Positions 36,568 to 47,400 of a stretch of DNA of 64,000 bases are shown piece after piece. The stretch's first letter is position 1; every line of letters begins with the position of its first letter. A program made the translations under genes and the position numbers. This DNA is from Emticicia sp031378345. Lineage in GTDB: Bacteria > Bacteroidota > Bacteroidia > Cytophagales > Spirosomataceae. The stretch spans positions 173,318-237,317 of the forward strand of contig JANNDY010000013.1 in the NCBI GenBank assembly GCA_031378345.1, written 5' to 3'. The notes below the pieces were generated by a model that worked only from the letters and a program-made list of their open reading frames with translations, had not been told where the DNA came from and searched no databases.

Positions 36568-39477
36568 TTAGTTACATCCTCCTATCTCTGCTTTAAAAAT
36601 ACTTCCATTCGCAGCAGTAAAACCACTTCCTTGTAAAGGCGATAAAGTAATTGAGTTTCCAGCACGATAAGTTACATTTGCTCCCGAATTTATCACTTGA
36701 GTCGAAGTTATTGTTTGGTTGGCATTTTGAAGCCCTGCGGTGACAGTTCCACTCAAACCCAACGCATTTTGACAATTGTTTGAAATATTGACAAGAACTG
36801 AGTTATTACTCAATTTAGCACAAATACTACCCCCACTTATAACAGATTGAAGATTTGCAAATGGTTGATTTATTAAACTTGAAAAATCAACATTGTCTGT
36901 TAAATAAGAAATTCCATAAACTGCATAATTTCCAGCAGGGAAAGTTGTAGCATTTGTCAAATTTGAAGTAGTTTGAATTGCTTTGATTGTGTTTGTTGTA
37001 GTATTTAATACCACATAATTATATGAATAGTAGGAATTTTCAGCAGGAATTGGTTGCCATATACTTCCCGTACCAGAAAAACTCACACCAACTGCTCCAG
37101 TAGAATTTGTATCCCATTGGTAAGCCATGGTCATTAAATAAGTTGTATTTGCAGCTAATGTAAGTGTTAGTGTACTTGATGAAACAACTCCCGATGTCAT
37201 ATTTAATGTTCCTCCTAACCAATTTGTACATCCACCAACAAAAGCACCTGTGAAAACATTAATACTTTTACCTCCAACCGAACCACTAATAGTAAAAGTG
37301 TAACTTCCATTGACTGATACTCTAAAATTAAAACTTTTATAATAGGTGATATTTGAGTATGGAATTGTACAAACACTACCATTAAAACCTATTAGTGGCA
37401 TTGTTGGATCAGAGTTTGTGGTAGTTTTTGAAACATTTGCAACAGTTATATAATTAAACAAATTCAAATTGAGAGAAGGGTCTCCTGCCAAAGCAGTGAC
37501 AGTACTTGAAGGTGTCAAATTTGAAGTTTCGGCTGTACAGGTTGGTAATACATTAACTACATTTATAGGTGTATTATTAATATCAAAAAAAATGAGATTT
37601 GTATTTGTTGGAACAATTTTTATTCTTCCTTGAGTCGTTATTATTGACGGTACAGTAATACTTTGGCTACCATCATTTGGTGTATTTGAAACTAAAACTG
37701 TTGGAAAAGTAGCACCATTATCACTCGAAAATAAAATATCAATATTACTACAATTCAGCGGAGCAGCATTTGTTCCATTAACTGACCATGTGATTATTTT
37801 TGTTGAAGCCTGTACCCAAGAAGTGGCTGTATTTTGAGACGTTAATAAAAATGGACCAGAATTATCTACAACAATATTAATTGAAGCACAATGCACTCCG
37901 CCTCCTGCGGCATTATTATCTCTACCTGTAAGCCTCATAGTAAGTGTACGAGCTACTTGTGGCAATGCTTCATCATTGTTTGCGGTACTCCCTGCTAAAA
38001 TTACAGATAGTGCAGGAAACGTCCTTACATTTCCTGTCGAAATGGGTGCAAAAGTTCTAAAAATAGGTGAATCAGTAGAGTTTTGTGCATCATCAGCTCC
38101 CCCACGTGTTGTCCCTAAATTATATTGCTCCCAATTAAAGAGAACAGTTGCTCCATTAGCATCAGAACCACTTCCGTTTAAAGTAAAAGGTGTTCCTTTT
38201 GGAATTATCAAAGTTCTGCTATTTGGATTAGCATTTACAACAGGAATTGTATTGCCAGAAGCAGTATTCACACTACAAGTACCAGTATTTGTGCTAAAAT
38301 TAATTATACTTTCTAAGCTGTTTGCATGAAAATAGGTTCTATTTACAGTACCACTAATATTATCAGGGGTACAATTTCCCCAATACGACATATAGGTTGA
38401 ACCACTACCTGGCTCAAATGCAGAACCTGTCATAATATTACCTGTACAACCAGAATTTACACTATTGAAAGTGTGTCCTGCACTAAATTGATGACCAACT
38501 TCATGGATAAATGTGACTAATGAAGTAGTTGTACCACCACTCCATCCACCTGCTTTTATTGGACTTGTACTTCCTGATAAGTTTAAATTATTACAAGGGC
38601 TACTCAAATAAGCAACGCCTCCTCCGCCAGGAGAATGATGTATTACATGCCCTACATCATATAAACCTAATGAAAAATTTGCAGGTTCTGAACTTGCTAA
38701 TGAACCAAAAGCAATGGCAGCATCCAGAGCTTTTGCATTTCCATTTGGATTAAAAGGGTCAGCATTTGCATCTTCATAGATTTTTGTTGAAACTAAAGAA
38801 AAAGAAACAGATACTTCTTTTTCATAAACTGCTCTTAATGAATTGACCATACTTGTTAATGCTGCTTGAGCTGTAACTTGCGAACTACCATTATTTGTAA
38901 AAAACTCACCAGTTGTTACAATTGCTATTCGATAGGTGCGAAGGGTTGTACCATTACTGTAAGTCTGAATTGCATTAACTTTCAAATTTTTTCCAAGTGT
39001 ATTGATATGTTCATCAAGTATTTCACATTGTCCATTGCTCAATAAATCATTCTGATAAAATACCTCATGTTCATTTATTGAAATATCTTTTGGAGCAAAA
39101 AATACATTACCTTTTGAAGTAAAAAACAATCCATAAACCCCACTTGGAGCAACCGTAAATAAACCTGTTGATTCTTTATCAGTGGAACCAAATGCTCTAT
39201 ATGTTTTTATATCGGGAAATTTTTTCGCTAAATCGTCAGACATTAAAGGTGATTCTAATACTTTAAATGACACAAAATTACCATCAGCCATTGGTAATTC
39301 TAATTCAATACCAGTATCTTCTGATTGTTTTTTGGACAATGCAAAACTTATTTCTTTTGGAGCATTCCTCAGTTTTTCTTGAACCGTTGATAAATTTATT
39401 TTAATGGTAAGTTTTTCATTTTGAGCAAATAATAAAGAGATTGGACTAAAAAACATTAAAAGTAAACATTTATTCAT
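36568..39477 (-). CDS. Secreted reprolysin-like zinc metalloprotease
   Basis: A 969-residue exported protease. It has a signal peptide (MNKCLLLMFFSPISLLFAQ), a propeptide-like region to about 185, then a metzincin domain opening with LRTYRIAIVTTGEFF. The zinc site HEVGHQFSAGH has His325, Glu326, His329 and His335, and a Met-turn lies in STYMSYWGNC. Downstream are Ig/PKD-like domains (TLNGSGSDANGATVLFNWEQ) and a pre-C-terminal jelly-roll-like segment. The last 70 residues are a 3-coathanger module ending GGCN, the Gly-Cys-X C-terminal sorting ending seen on secreted Bacteroidota proteins. It is transcribed alone. Confidence 0.92.
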   Translation of the reverse strand: MNKCLLLMFFSPISLLFAQNEKLTIKINLSTVQEKLRNAPKEISFALSKKQSEDTGIELELPMADGNFVSFKVLESPLMSDDLAKKFPDIKTYRAFGSTDKESTGLFTVAPSGVYGLFFTSKGNVFFAPKDISINEHEVFYQNDLLSNGQCEILDEHINTLGKNLKVNAIQTYSNGTTLRTYRIAIVTTGEFFTNNGSSQVTAQAALTSMVNSLRAVYEKEVSVSFSLVSTKIYEDANADPFNPNGNAKALDAAIAFGSLASSEPANFSLGLYDVGHVIHHSPGGGGVAYLSSPCNNLNLSGSTSPIKAGGWSGGTTTSLVTFIHEVGHQFSAGHTFNSVNSGCTGNIMTGSAFEPGSGSTYMSYWGNCTPDNISGTVNRTYFHANSLESIINFSTNTGTCSVNTASGNTIPVVNANPNSRTLIIPKGTPFTLNGSGSDANGATVLFNWEQYNLGTTRGGADDAQNSTDSPIFRTFAPISTGNVRTFPALSVILAGSTANNDEALPQVARTLTMRLTGRDNNAAGGGVHCASINIVVDNSGPFLLTSQNTATSWVQASTKIITWSVNGTNAAPLNCSNIDILFSSDNGATFPTVLVSNTPNDGSQSITVPSIITTQGRIKIVPTNTNLIFFDINNTPINVVNVLPTCTAETSNLTPSSTVTALAGDPSLNLNLFNYITVANVSKTTTNSDPTMPLIGFNGSVCTIPYSNITYYKSFNFRVSVNGSYTFTISGSVGGKSINVFTGAFVGGCTNWLGGTLNMTSGVVSSSTLTLTLAANTTYLMTMAYQWDTNSTGAVGVSFSGTGSIWQPIPAENSYYSYNYVVLNTTTNTIKAIQTTSNLTNATTFPAGNYAVYGISYLTDNVDFSSLINQPFANLQSVISGGSICAKLSNNSVLVNISNNCQNALGLSGTVTAGLQNANQTITSTQVINSGANVTYRAGNSITLSPLQGSGFTAANGSIFKAEIGGCN

Positions 39478-39631
39478 GAGGGGATTAGGGTTTAGATTTA
39501 AACGTAAAGTTACAATAATATGGAAAAATTATAAATTGATTGTATTTTTATAATCAAAGAGTTAGAAAATTCCCAAAAAAGCAATCAAAATCAATTGATA
39601 GCTACTGAAATAGAACAACAAAATTTGTTCC

Positions 39632-41236
39632 CTAAGTCTGAATCACCCCAACATTATATCGTTTCGTTATTGGAGAATGATTGGCAGCTTCTATACCCAT
39701 CGAAATTATTTTCCGAGTTTCGAGCGGGTCAATAACGCCATCAACCCACAGATTTGATGCAGCAAAATATGGACTTAATTGAGAGTTGTATCTATGAGTA
39801 ATTTTATCCAATAATTCTTTTTCTTCCTCCTCTCCTATTGTTATTCCCTTAGATTTTAATGTAGCTGTTTGAATCTGCACCAAAGTTTTTGCTGCCGAAG
39901 CTCCACTCATTACCGCCATTTTTCCTGTAACCCATGAGTAAATCAAGCGAGGGTCATAAGCCTTGCCACACATGGCATAATTTCCTGCTCCGTAAGAATT
40001 CCCAACAATAAAAGTAAATTTAGGAACAACTGAATTTGCCATTGCACTTACCATTTTTGCACCATCTTTAATTATTCCACCATGCTCGGAGCGACTACCT
40101 ACCATAAATCCAGTAACATCCTGCAAAAAAACCAAAGGAATTTTCTGTTGATTACAATTCATTATAAATCTGGCAGCTTTATCGGCAGAATCTGAGTAAA
40201 TAACACCGCCCATCTGCATCTCACCTTTTTTCGACTTGACAATTTTTCTTTGATTGGCAACAATTCCAACCGCCCAACCATCAATACGGGCAAGTCCGCA
40301 TAAAATTGTTTGTCCGTAGCCTTTTTTGTATTGGTCAAATTCTGAATTATCTACCATTCTTTCTATAATTTCAACCATATCATAGGGTTTTGTGCGGTCG
40401 GCTGGCAAAATAGAATAGATTTCTTTTGGGTCTTTTTTTGGTAAAAAGGCTTCTTTTTTATCGAAACCTGCTTTGTCGAAATTCCCCATTTTATCAAAAA
40501 TACTACGAATTTCATCTAAGCAGGCTTCGTCATTTGGAAATTTATTATCGGTTACACCCGATATCTCGCAATGAGTCGTTGCACCGCCCAAAGTTTCGTT
40601 GTCAATGTCTTCGCCGATAGAAGATTTCACCAAATATGAACCTGCCAAAAAGACCGACCCAGTTCCCTCTACAATTAAAGCATAGTCCGACATAATGGGC
40701 AAATATGCTCCACCAGCTACACAACTGCCCATAATTGCCGCTACTTGCGGAATTCCAGCCGACGACATTTGTGCATTATTTCTGAAAATCCTTCCAAAAT
40801 GTTCTTTATCTGCAAAAACTTCCGACTGCATAGGCAAATAAACACCTGCCGAATCAACTAAATAAATGATTGGCAAGCGATTTTCCATTGCAATCTCTTG
40901 GGCACGAAGGTTTTTCTTTGCTGTAATCGGAAACCAAGCACCAGCTTTCACAGTCGCATCATTGGACACAATAATACACATTTTTCCACTCACGTAACCA
41001 ATACCACAAACACAACCACCATTCGGACAACCACCATCTTCTTCATACATTCCATCGCCTGCAAATGTGCCAAATTCTGTAAATCGACTTTCTTTATCAA
41101 TCAAATATTCTACTCTTTCTCGTGCAGTAAGTTTTCCTTTGGCTTTGTGGGCTTGAATTTTCTTCAATCCACCACTTAATTTTAATTTTTCATACCGTTC
41201 GTTTAATTCCTGCAATAATTCGTCAATAGTTAGCAT
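39632..41236 (-). CDS. mccB: Methylcrotonyl-CoA carboxylase beta subunit (carboxyltransferase)
   Basis: A 534-residue biotin-dependent acyl-CoA carboxyltransferase. I start at MLTIDELLQELNERYEKLK (41236). The two crotonase-like halves show GYVSGKMCIIVSNDATVKAG, LVDSAGVYLPMQ and MGSCVAGGAYLPIMSDYAL in the N-half, then PLVFLQDVTGFMVGSRSEHGG and FIVGNSYGAGNYAMCGKAYDPR in the C-half. These fit methylcrotonyl-CoA carboxylase better than propionyl-CoA carboxylase. It carboxylates 3-methylcrotonyl-CoA in leucine breakdown. Genes for the next steps lie divergently downstream. The biotin-carboxylase partner (mccA) is not in the window. Confidence 0.88.
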   Translation of the reverse strand: MLTIDELLQELNERYEKLKLSGGLKKIQAHKAKGKLTARERVEYLIDKESRFTEFGTFAGDGMYEEDGGCPNGGCVCGIGYVSGKMCIIVSNDATVKAGAWFPITAKKNLRAQEIAMENRLPIIYLVDSAGVYLPMQSEVFADKEHFGRIFRNNAQMSSAGIPQVAAIMGSCVAGGAYLPIMSDYALIVEGTGSVFLAGSYLVKSSIGEDIDNETLGGATTHCEISGVTDNKFPNDEACLDEIRSIFDKMGNFDKAGFDKKEAFLPKKDPKEIYSILPADRTKPYDMVEIIERMVDNSEFDQYKKGYGQTILCGLARIDGWAVGIVANQRKIVKSKKGEMQMGGVIYSDSADKAARFIMNCNQQKIPLVFLQDVTGFMVGSRSEHGGIIKDGAKMVSAMANSVVPKFTFIVGNSYGAGNYAMCGKAYDPRLIYSWVTGKMAVMSGASAAKTLVQIQTATLKSKGITIGEEEEKELLDKITHRYNSQLSPYFAASNLWVDGVIDPLETRKIISMGIEAANHSPITKRYNVGVIQT

Positions 41237-41528
41237 AATTCTTGTTATATTTCGTTCATGAAGCAAAATAATGATAATTTTTCATTGTTTTAAACAATTT
41301 TTGCAAATATGATAAATAGTTGTCAAAACAATGATTAATATTGCAACTAATTCTGGAACAAGAAAAAAATAACTTTTACAATTTGCTTATTAATTTCGTA
41401 AATACTTCCATTAAAAGTTTTACTTTGGATTGATTAGGTTGCAACTTTTAAAGTCGTCTTTATAAAATTTCTTTCACAAATTTTGAAAAATTTATTTTTT
41501 TCTTGTTCCCTCAACAAACAAAACTACA
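41237..41528. promoter_or_regulatory. Divergent region between mccB and acyl-CoA dehydrogenase
   Basis: A 292-base AT-rich gap that must hold the promoters of both transcription units. I found no clean consensus promoter, hairpin or repeat. Confidence 0.4.
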
Positions 41529-42683
41529 ATGACGTATTTAGAAACAGAAACGGACGAACAATTAGAAATGATTCAGCAAAGTGCTAAAGATTTTGCCGAA
41601 AATTATATTCGTCCAAACATAATGGAATGGGATGAAGCACAAATTTTCCCAGTAGAATTATTTCATAAAATGGGCGATTATGGCTTCATGGGCATACTTG
41701 TCCCTGAAATTTATGGCGGTTCGGGACTTGGCTATCAAGAATATATTACAATTTTAGATGAAATTTCAAAAGTCTGTGGCTCAATCGGACTTTCGGTGGC
41801 GGCTCATAATTCGCTTTGTACCAATCATATTCTTACTTTCGGAAATGAAGAGCAAAAGCATAAATATTTACCAAAATTAGCCTCTGGTCAGTGGATTGGA
41901 GCATGGGGTTTGACCGAAACTGGCACAGGTTCGGATGCGGGTGGCATGGCAACAACGGCTATTGAAGATGGTGATTATTTCGTTTTAAATGGCTCCAAAA
42001 ACTTTATTACGCACGCAATCAGTTCAGAAGTTGCCGTTGTAATTGTTCGCACAGGCGAAAAAGGAGATTCACATGGAATGACTGCTTTAATTATAGAAAA
42101 AGGCACGAATGGATTTTCAGCAGGAAAAAAAGAAAATAAACTCGGCATGAGAGCAAGCGAAACAGCTTGTTTGTTTTTTGATAATTGCAGAGTACATAAA
42201 GACAATGTATTAGGCAAAGTTGGCGATGGTTTTATACAATCGTTAAAAATATTAGACGGTGGTAGAATTTCTATTGCCGCACTTTCGCTCGGAATCGCAC
42301 GAGGTGCTTTCGAAGCAGCACTAAAATATGCCCAAGAAAGAGAACAATTTGGCAAAGCAATCTTCCATTTTCAAGGGATTAGCTTTAAATTAGCAGAAAT
42401 GGCAACTAAAATTGAAGCCGCCGAATTAATGACTCGCAACGCAGGACGCTTGAAAAATCAAGGCAAAAAAATGACCAAAGAAGGTGCAATGGCAAAGCTT
42501 TTTGCTTCAGAAACGGCAGTTGAAGTTGCCACTGAAGGCATACAAATTCACGGTGGATATGGCTATACCAAAGATTTTCCTGCCGAAAAATTCTTTCGTG
42601 ATTCAAAACTTTGTACAATTGGAGAAGGAACGAGTGAAATTCAGAAATTGGTGATTAGTAGAGAGTTGGTTAAGTATTTGTGA
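41529..42683 (+). CDS. Acyl-CoA dehydrogenase, short/branched-chain type
   Basis: FAD enzyme of 384 residues that introduces the alpha-beta double bond in acyl-CoA. Marks are GLTETGTGSDAGGM (FAD/substrate contact), YAQEREQFGKAI, and IHGGYGYTKDFPAEKFFRD. The catalytic base Glu366 is in the IGEGTSEIQ position used by short- and branched-chain enzymes; isovaleryl-CoA dehydrogenase places its base elsewhere. So, although the neighbours belong to leucine degradation, this enzyme may act on butyryl- or 2-methylbutyryl-CoA. It starts an operon with HMG-CoA lyase and a hydratase. Confidence 0.93.
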   Translation: MTYLETETDEQLEMIQQSAKDFAENYIRPNIMEWDEAQIFPVELFHKMGDYGFMGILVPEIYGGSGLGYQEYITILDEISKVCGSIGLSVAAHNSLCTNHILTFGNEEQKHKYLPKLASGQWIGAWGLTETGTGSDAGGMATTAIEDGDYFVLNGSKNFITHAISSEVAVVIVRTGEKGDSHGMTALIIEKGTNGFSAGKKENKLGMRASETACLFFDNCRVHKDNVLGKVGDGFIQSLKILDGGRISIAALSLGIARGAFEAALKYAQEREQFGKAIFHFQGISFKLAEMATKIEAAELMTRNAGRLKNQGKKMTKEGAMAKLFASETAVEVATEGIQIHGGYGYTKDFPAEKFFRDSKLCTIGEGTSEIQKLVISRELVKYL

Positions 42684-42695
42684 ATTTGCAAATGA

Positions 42696-42739
42696 GTGAA
42701 TTAGTGAATATTTGTTAAATCACACATTCACTAATTCAC
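42696..42739. repeat. 14-bp inverted repeat between dehydrogenase and lyase genes
   Basis: GTGAATTAGTGAAT (42696-42709) and ATTCACTAATTCAC (42726-42739) are exact complements separated by 16 bases. The hairpin fills most of the 73-base spacer. There is no T run, so it is not an ordinary terminator; it may adjust transcript stability. Confidence 0.85.
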
Positions 42740-42756
42740 AAATCACTAAATAATTT

Positions 42757-43587
42757 ATGAAGATTATAGAATGTCCAAGGGATGCAATTCAAGGTTTGCA
42801 TCAATTTATTCCGACTGAAAAGAAAGCTAAATATATCAATTTACTACTCGAAAGTAATCTTTTTGATACGATTGACTTTGGAAGTTTTGTTTCACCAAAA
42901 GCCATTCCACAAATGGCAGATACTAAAGATTTGGTCAAAAAATTGAAGATTCGAGATTCAAAATCTAAACTTTTAGCTATTATTGCCAATGAAAGAGGAG
43001 CTTCAGAGGCTTGTCAATTTGACGAAATTTCTTATTTGGGCTATCCTTTTTCTATTTCCGAAACATTTCAATTACGAAATACAAATGCAACAATTGCGGA
43101 ATCTTTAGAGCGAGTAAAAGTGATTCAAGATATTGCACAAAAAGCTGATAAACAATTAGTTATCTATATTTCAATGGGTTTTGGAAATCCTTATGGTGAT
43201 ATTTGGAATGCCGAAATTGCTTTGCATTGGGTCAATGAATTACAAAAATTAGGCATAAAAATATTTTCTTTGTCAGATACAGTTGGCGTTGCAAAATCTG
43301 ATTCTATCAAATATTTATTTGAAAACTTAATTCCTAAATATCCAAATTTAGAATTTGGCTCGCATCTGCACACAACACCTGATACTTGGCTCGAAAAAGT
43401 CGAAACCGCCTATAATGCTGGTTGTAGAAGATTTGATGGAGCGATTTTGGGATATGGTGGTTGCCCAATGGCGGATGATGAATTGGTGGGAAATATGCCA
43501 ACAGAAAATTTGTTACAATTCTCAGAAAAGACTGATAATCAATTAGTTAATAATTTAAAAATTGCATTTCAAGAAATGATTTACTAA
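42757..43587 (+). CDS. Hydroxymethylglutaryl-CoA lyase
   Basis: A 276-residue HMGL-like aldolase that splits HMG-CoA into acetyl-CoA and acetoacetate, the last step of leucine breakdown. Motifs are ECPRDAIQGLHQFIP at the N-terminus, the metal ligands in SHLHTTPDTW, and the catalytic Cys loop GYGGCPMADDELVGNMPTE. It is slightly shorter than typical bacterial HMG-CoA lyases (about 300). Its stop overlaps the next start (TAATG), so the hydratase is translationally coupled. Confidence 0.92.
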   Translation: MKIIECPRDAIQGLHQFIPTEKKAKYINLLLESNLFDTIDFGSFVSPKAIPQMADTKDLVKKLKIRDSKSKLLAIIANERGASEACQFDEISYLGYPFSISETFQLRNTNATIAESLERVKVIQDIAQKADKQLVIYISMGFGNPYGDIWNAEIALHWVNELQKLGIKIFSLSDTVGVAKSDSIKYLFENLIPKYPNLEFGSHLHTTPDTWLEKVETAYNAGCRRFDGAILGYGGCPMADDELVGNMPTENLLQFSEKTDNQLVNNLKIAFQEMIY

Positions 43588-44405
43588 TGTTTTTTACAGA
43601 ATCTGACATACATAACTACTCAAAAGTTGAGTTTCAACTCATTAATACCAAGCAAGAAGATAATCTTTTTACTATTACATTGAATCGTCCTGAAAAACGT
43701 AATGCTTTTACGCCAACAATGATTCATGAAATTGCTTTTGCTTTGGCTTATGCCCATTCCCGAAATGACATTTGGTGCGTTTTGATAAAGGCAGAAGGAA
43801 CAGTATTTTGTGCAGGAATGGATTTGAATATTTTTCAAAATCCTGAATTAGATGTAAAAAATGAAACTTTACCGCTGCCCTTAAAAGAAATTACGATTGG
43901 CGATGCTTTTAAGTTTTTAGAAAAACCTTGCATTGCAAAGGTTGAAGGAAATGTTTTAGCAGGAGGTTTTTTGTTTATTGGAGGTTGCACTTTTGTGGTT
44001 GCCACCGAAGATGCTCAATTTGGACTTCCAGAAGTAAAACGTGGTATTTTCCCGCTACAAGTAATGGCGACTTTGCTCAAAATCATGCCTCAACGAAAGG
44101 TTTTAGAAATGTGTATTTTAGGAAAAAACTATACTGCCCACGAGGCTTATGAGTTAGGTTTAGTTACACATCTTTCTTCAAAAGAAAACATCAAAATTGA
44201 TACTAACTTATTAATTAACTGCATATTAGAAAACTCACCATTCGCCATAAAAAAAGGTTTTGAAGCATTAAATAAGCTCCAAAACCTTCCAGAAAACGAA
44301 CAACACCAATATTTAATAAAGGTACTTCAAGAAATAAGAAATTCAGCCGATGCCAAAGAAGGCATATTGGCATTTAAAGAAAAAAGAGTTCCGAATTGGT
44401 CGTAG
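43587..44405 (+). CDS. Enoyl-CoA hydratase, probably methylglutaconyl-CoA hydratase
   Basis: A 272-residue crotonase-fold enzyme. It has NRPEKRNAFTPTMIHE, the first oxyanion-hole loop in FCAGMDLNIF, LAGGFLFIGGCTFVVATEDAQFG (in parts) and the catalytic Glu in FGLPEVKRGIFP. It would hydrate 3-methylglutaconyl-CoA to HMG-CoA, which the lyase encoded immediately upstream cleaves. The substrate is inferred from operon context; general enoyl-CoA hydratases look alike. Its stop lies inside a 14-bp inverted repeat. Confidence 0.85.
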   Translation: MFFTESDIHNYSKVEFQLINTKQEDNLFTITLNRPEKRNAFTPTMIHEIAFALAYAHSRNDIWCVLIKAEGTVFCAGMDLNIFQNPELDVKNETLPLPLKEITIGDAFKFLEKPCIAKVEGNVLAGGFLFIGGCTFVVATEDAQFGLPEVKRGIFPLQVMATLLKIMPQRKVLEMCILGKNYTAHEAYELGLVTHLSSKENIKIDTNLLINCILENSPFAIKKGFEALNKLQNLPENEQHQYLIKVLQEIRNSADAKEGILAFKEKRVPNWS

Positions 44406-44459
44406 AGACAAGGCGGTAGAGAAAAGGCGACCGTCGCTCGGCACTGCCTTGTCTCTACG
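44401..44459. repeat. Inverted repeat CGTAGAGACAAGGC overlapping a stop codon
   Basis: The 14-nt arms 44401-44414 and 44446-44459 are perfect complements with a 31-nt loop. The left arm contains the TAG stop of the hydratase gene. It resembles REP-like palindromes built on GTAGAGAC that occur in many copies in some Bacteroidota and cyanobacteria. It sits between convergent genes and may help stop transcription. Confidence 0.8.
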
Positions 44460-44473
44460 TGTCGAACCTGTCA

Positions 44474-47400
44474 TCAATTTATATCTTTCTTCTTCCCAAC
44501 ATTAATTGCTGGTAACTGATTTTCACTTACCAATTTATTGAAAGCAGGCACATCTTCATCAATTATCTTCTTGAGCTTGATTGTGCTTATTTCCATTTTC
44601 TTACTCAAATCGTCAAAAGCTTCACCTGCACCTTTGGTCGGTTTAGCATCTGAACTCGAAACTACGCCAGCCACACCTGCAATTTTATCATTCAAACGAA
44701 TCGGATATGCCAATAAATCTTGCGTGGCACGAGCTTTATTTTGTACTAAAGTTTGCTCTAAATCTTCCAAGTTTTTCAACATTGGCTTAGTTAATTTCTG
44801 AAACTTTGCTATCAAAACAGTATCTTTCACACTTTTCATGTATTCAGAAACAGCCTTTTTTATTTCACGCATTTGATTGATTGCCTTATGGTTTTCATCT
44901 AATTTATTATGAATTTTCAATAATAAATCAAATTGAGCTTTCAAATCAGCATTAGTTGCGTCATTACGTGGGTCTTTCTTGATTTCAGCAATTTCTTCTT
45001 GAATAACTTTTTTTCCAACAATTAAACGCACTTTATAATTACCAGGAATCACTTTTGGACCTGTCAAATTTCCTGCCCACATCGGCGATTTTTCACCTTC
45101 AATTTCGGTGGCATCAGCATAACGCATATTCCATATAAAACGATTTAAACCAATATTTGCTGCCACCGTGCCTGAACGTTGCATTTTTGTATCCTCATAA
45201 AAATCTTTTGATACCTTCAATGCTTCACCTTTTACATCTTTTTGGTTTGAATACATAACGATTGTGTCATTATTCATTGTCAAAAACTGCAATTTCACCT
45301 CGTCCTTTGGAGCTTCTTTCAAATAATAATTGACTATAATACCATTTGGAGCGTTTTGTCCTTCGTCAGATGGAGCCGCCCTTCTGCCTCCACCGTCGCC
45401 ACCTTGCATACGGTATGAATGACGAGGCTTAAACAAATATGCTTTGGCATCTTTCACCATATTATCTTTAATTTCATATAAAGGAGTTATATCATCCAAA
45501 ACCCAAAATGCTCGACCGTGAGTGGCAACAACTAAATCTTTTTCTCTTTTGTGGATTTGTAAGTCACGCATCGAAGAAATTGGCAAATTCAGGTTTATAG
45601 GATTCCAAGAATCACCATCATCAAACGATACATAAACCCCTCTTTCAGTTCCTGCATAAAGCAAACCTGCTTTATTTGGGTCTTCACGCAACACTCGACA
45701 ATATTCATCTTCTGGAATTCCATTGGTAATTTTTGTCCAAGTTTTGCCATAATCGCTTGTCTTGAACAAATATGGTTTTCTGTCACCAAACATGTATCGG
45801 GTTGCTGCTACATAAGCTTTTCCTTTATTAAAATCGGAAGGATGAATGGTGCTAATCAAAGCAAAATCACCCAATTGTGAAGTTGGAAGTGTAACATTCG
45901 ACCAGTTTTTACCATTATCGGTTGTAACATGAATAAAACCATCGTCTGAACCTGCCCAAATATTTCCTTTTTCAATCGTAGATTCTGCCAAAGCAAAAAT
46001 CGTTGCGTAAATTTCGGCACCTGTTTGGTCAAGCGTAATTGGTCCTCCGGTTGCTCCCGTAGTTTTTGGGTCATTGCGTGTCAAATCTGGACTAATAGTT
46101 TCCCAAGAATGTCCTTCATCTTGCGTAACATGAACATATTGCGAAGTGGCATATAAACGAGTACCATCATGCGGTGAAAACAAGATTGGGTATGTCCACT
46201 GAAAACGGTATTTTTTCTCAGCCGAAGTATGTCCCATATTATTTTCTGGGTAAACCATGATGTTTTGTTCTTGGTTATTTGCTGCATTTTGCTTGGTCAT
46301 ATAACCATCATACGAACCACCATAAGTAATTTTTGAGTTTTTGGGATCAATAGCAATGTAGCCCGACTCGCCACCAGCAACCGAATACCAATCTCTTATT
46401 CCAATCGAATAATTGTCAGTTTTGCTCGCAATTCTTACTGTAGAATTATCTTGTTGTGAACCATAGACATTATATGGAAAGTCATTATCGAGATGCACGT
46501 GATAAAACTGTGCCGTCGGAATATCAATATCTGAGAATGTAAAGCCATCATTATAAGTAACTTCTGCCCCACCATCGTCAGCAATAATAAAATTATTTGG
46601 GTTTTTAGGGTTTATCCAAACATCGTGGGTATCGCCATGATGTACATTTAGGTTGCGAATAGTTTTTCCACCATCAACAGATTTGAATGAATTTACATTC
46701 AAAATAATCACGCCATTTTCATTCAATGGGTCGGCTTGCAAATTCATGTAATACCACGGGCGTTGCCAAAGATTTTTGTTATCATTTACCAAAGTCCAAT
46801 GTTCGCCAGCGTCATACGAAGTATAAAGTCCACCTTTCACATTTTCAATCATGGCGTAAAGTCTATTAGAATTGGCAGGAGAAACTGCAACGCCAATTTT
46901 ACCCAAAAGCCCTTTTGGCATTCCTGGCTTTTCGTTCAGACATTCCCAAGTGTCGCCACCGTCAACTGATTTGTACAAACCACAACCTTTTCCACCACTA
47001 CTCATGCTATGTCCATTTCGGTAGGCTTGCCAAAGTGTGGCATAAATCACACGAGGATTATTTGGGTCAATTCTTACATGATATGCACCTGTGCTATCAT
47101 TTTTACTTAGAATTTGCTCCCAAGTTGCACCACCGTCTTTACTTCTGAAAACCCCACGTTCTTTGTTGGGGGCAAACGGATTTCCTACGGCTGCCACATA
47201 AACCATGTTAGCATCTTTTGGATGAACCTCAATTGTTGCAATGGCATCGGCTTTTGGTAAACCTACGTGTTTCCAAGATTTTCCTGCATTTGTTGATTTA
47301 TAAACACCATCGCCATAACTAATATTGCTTCTCATATCTGCTTCTCCCATGCCAACATAAACCACATTTTGGTCGGACGGGGCAACGGCAATTGCACCAA

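Noticed and set aside
37976..38329. A 117-codon plus-strand ORF
   Set aside because: Antisense to the metalloprotease; no family pattern.
36568..39477. Type IX type A C-terminal domain on the protease
   Set aside because: The C-terminus fits the 3-coathanger module with a Gly-Cys-X ending instead.
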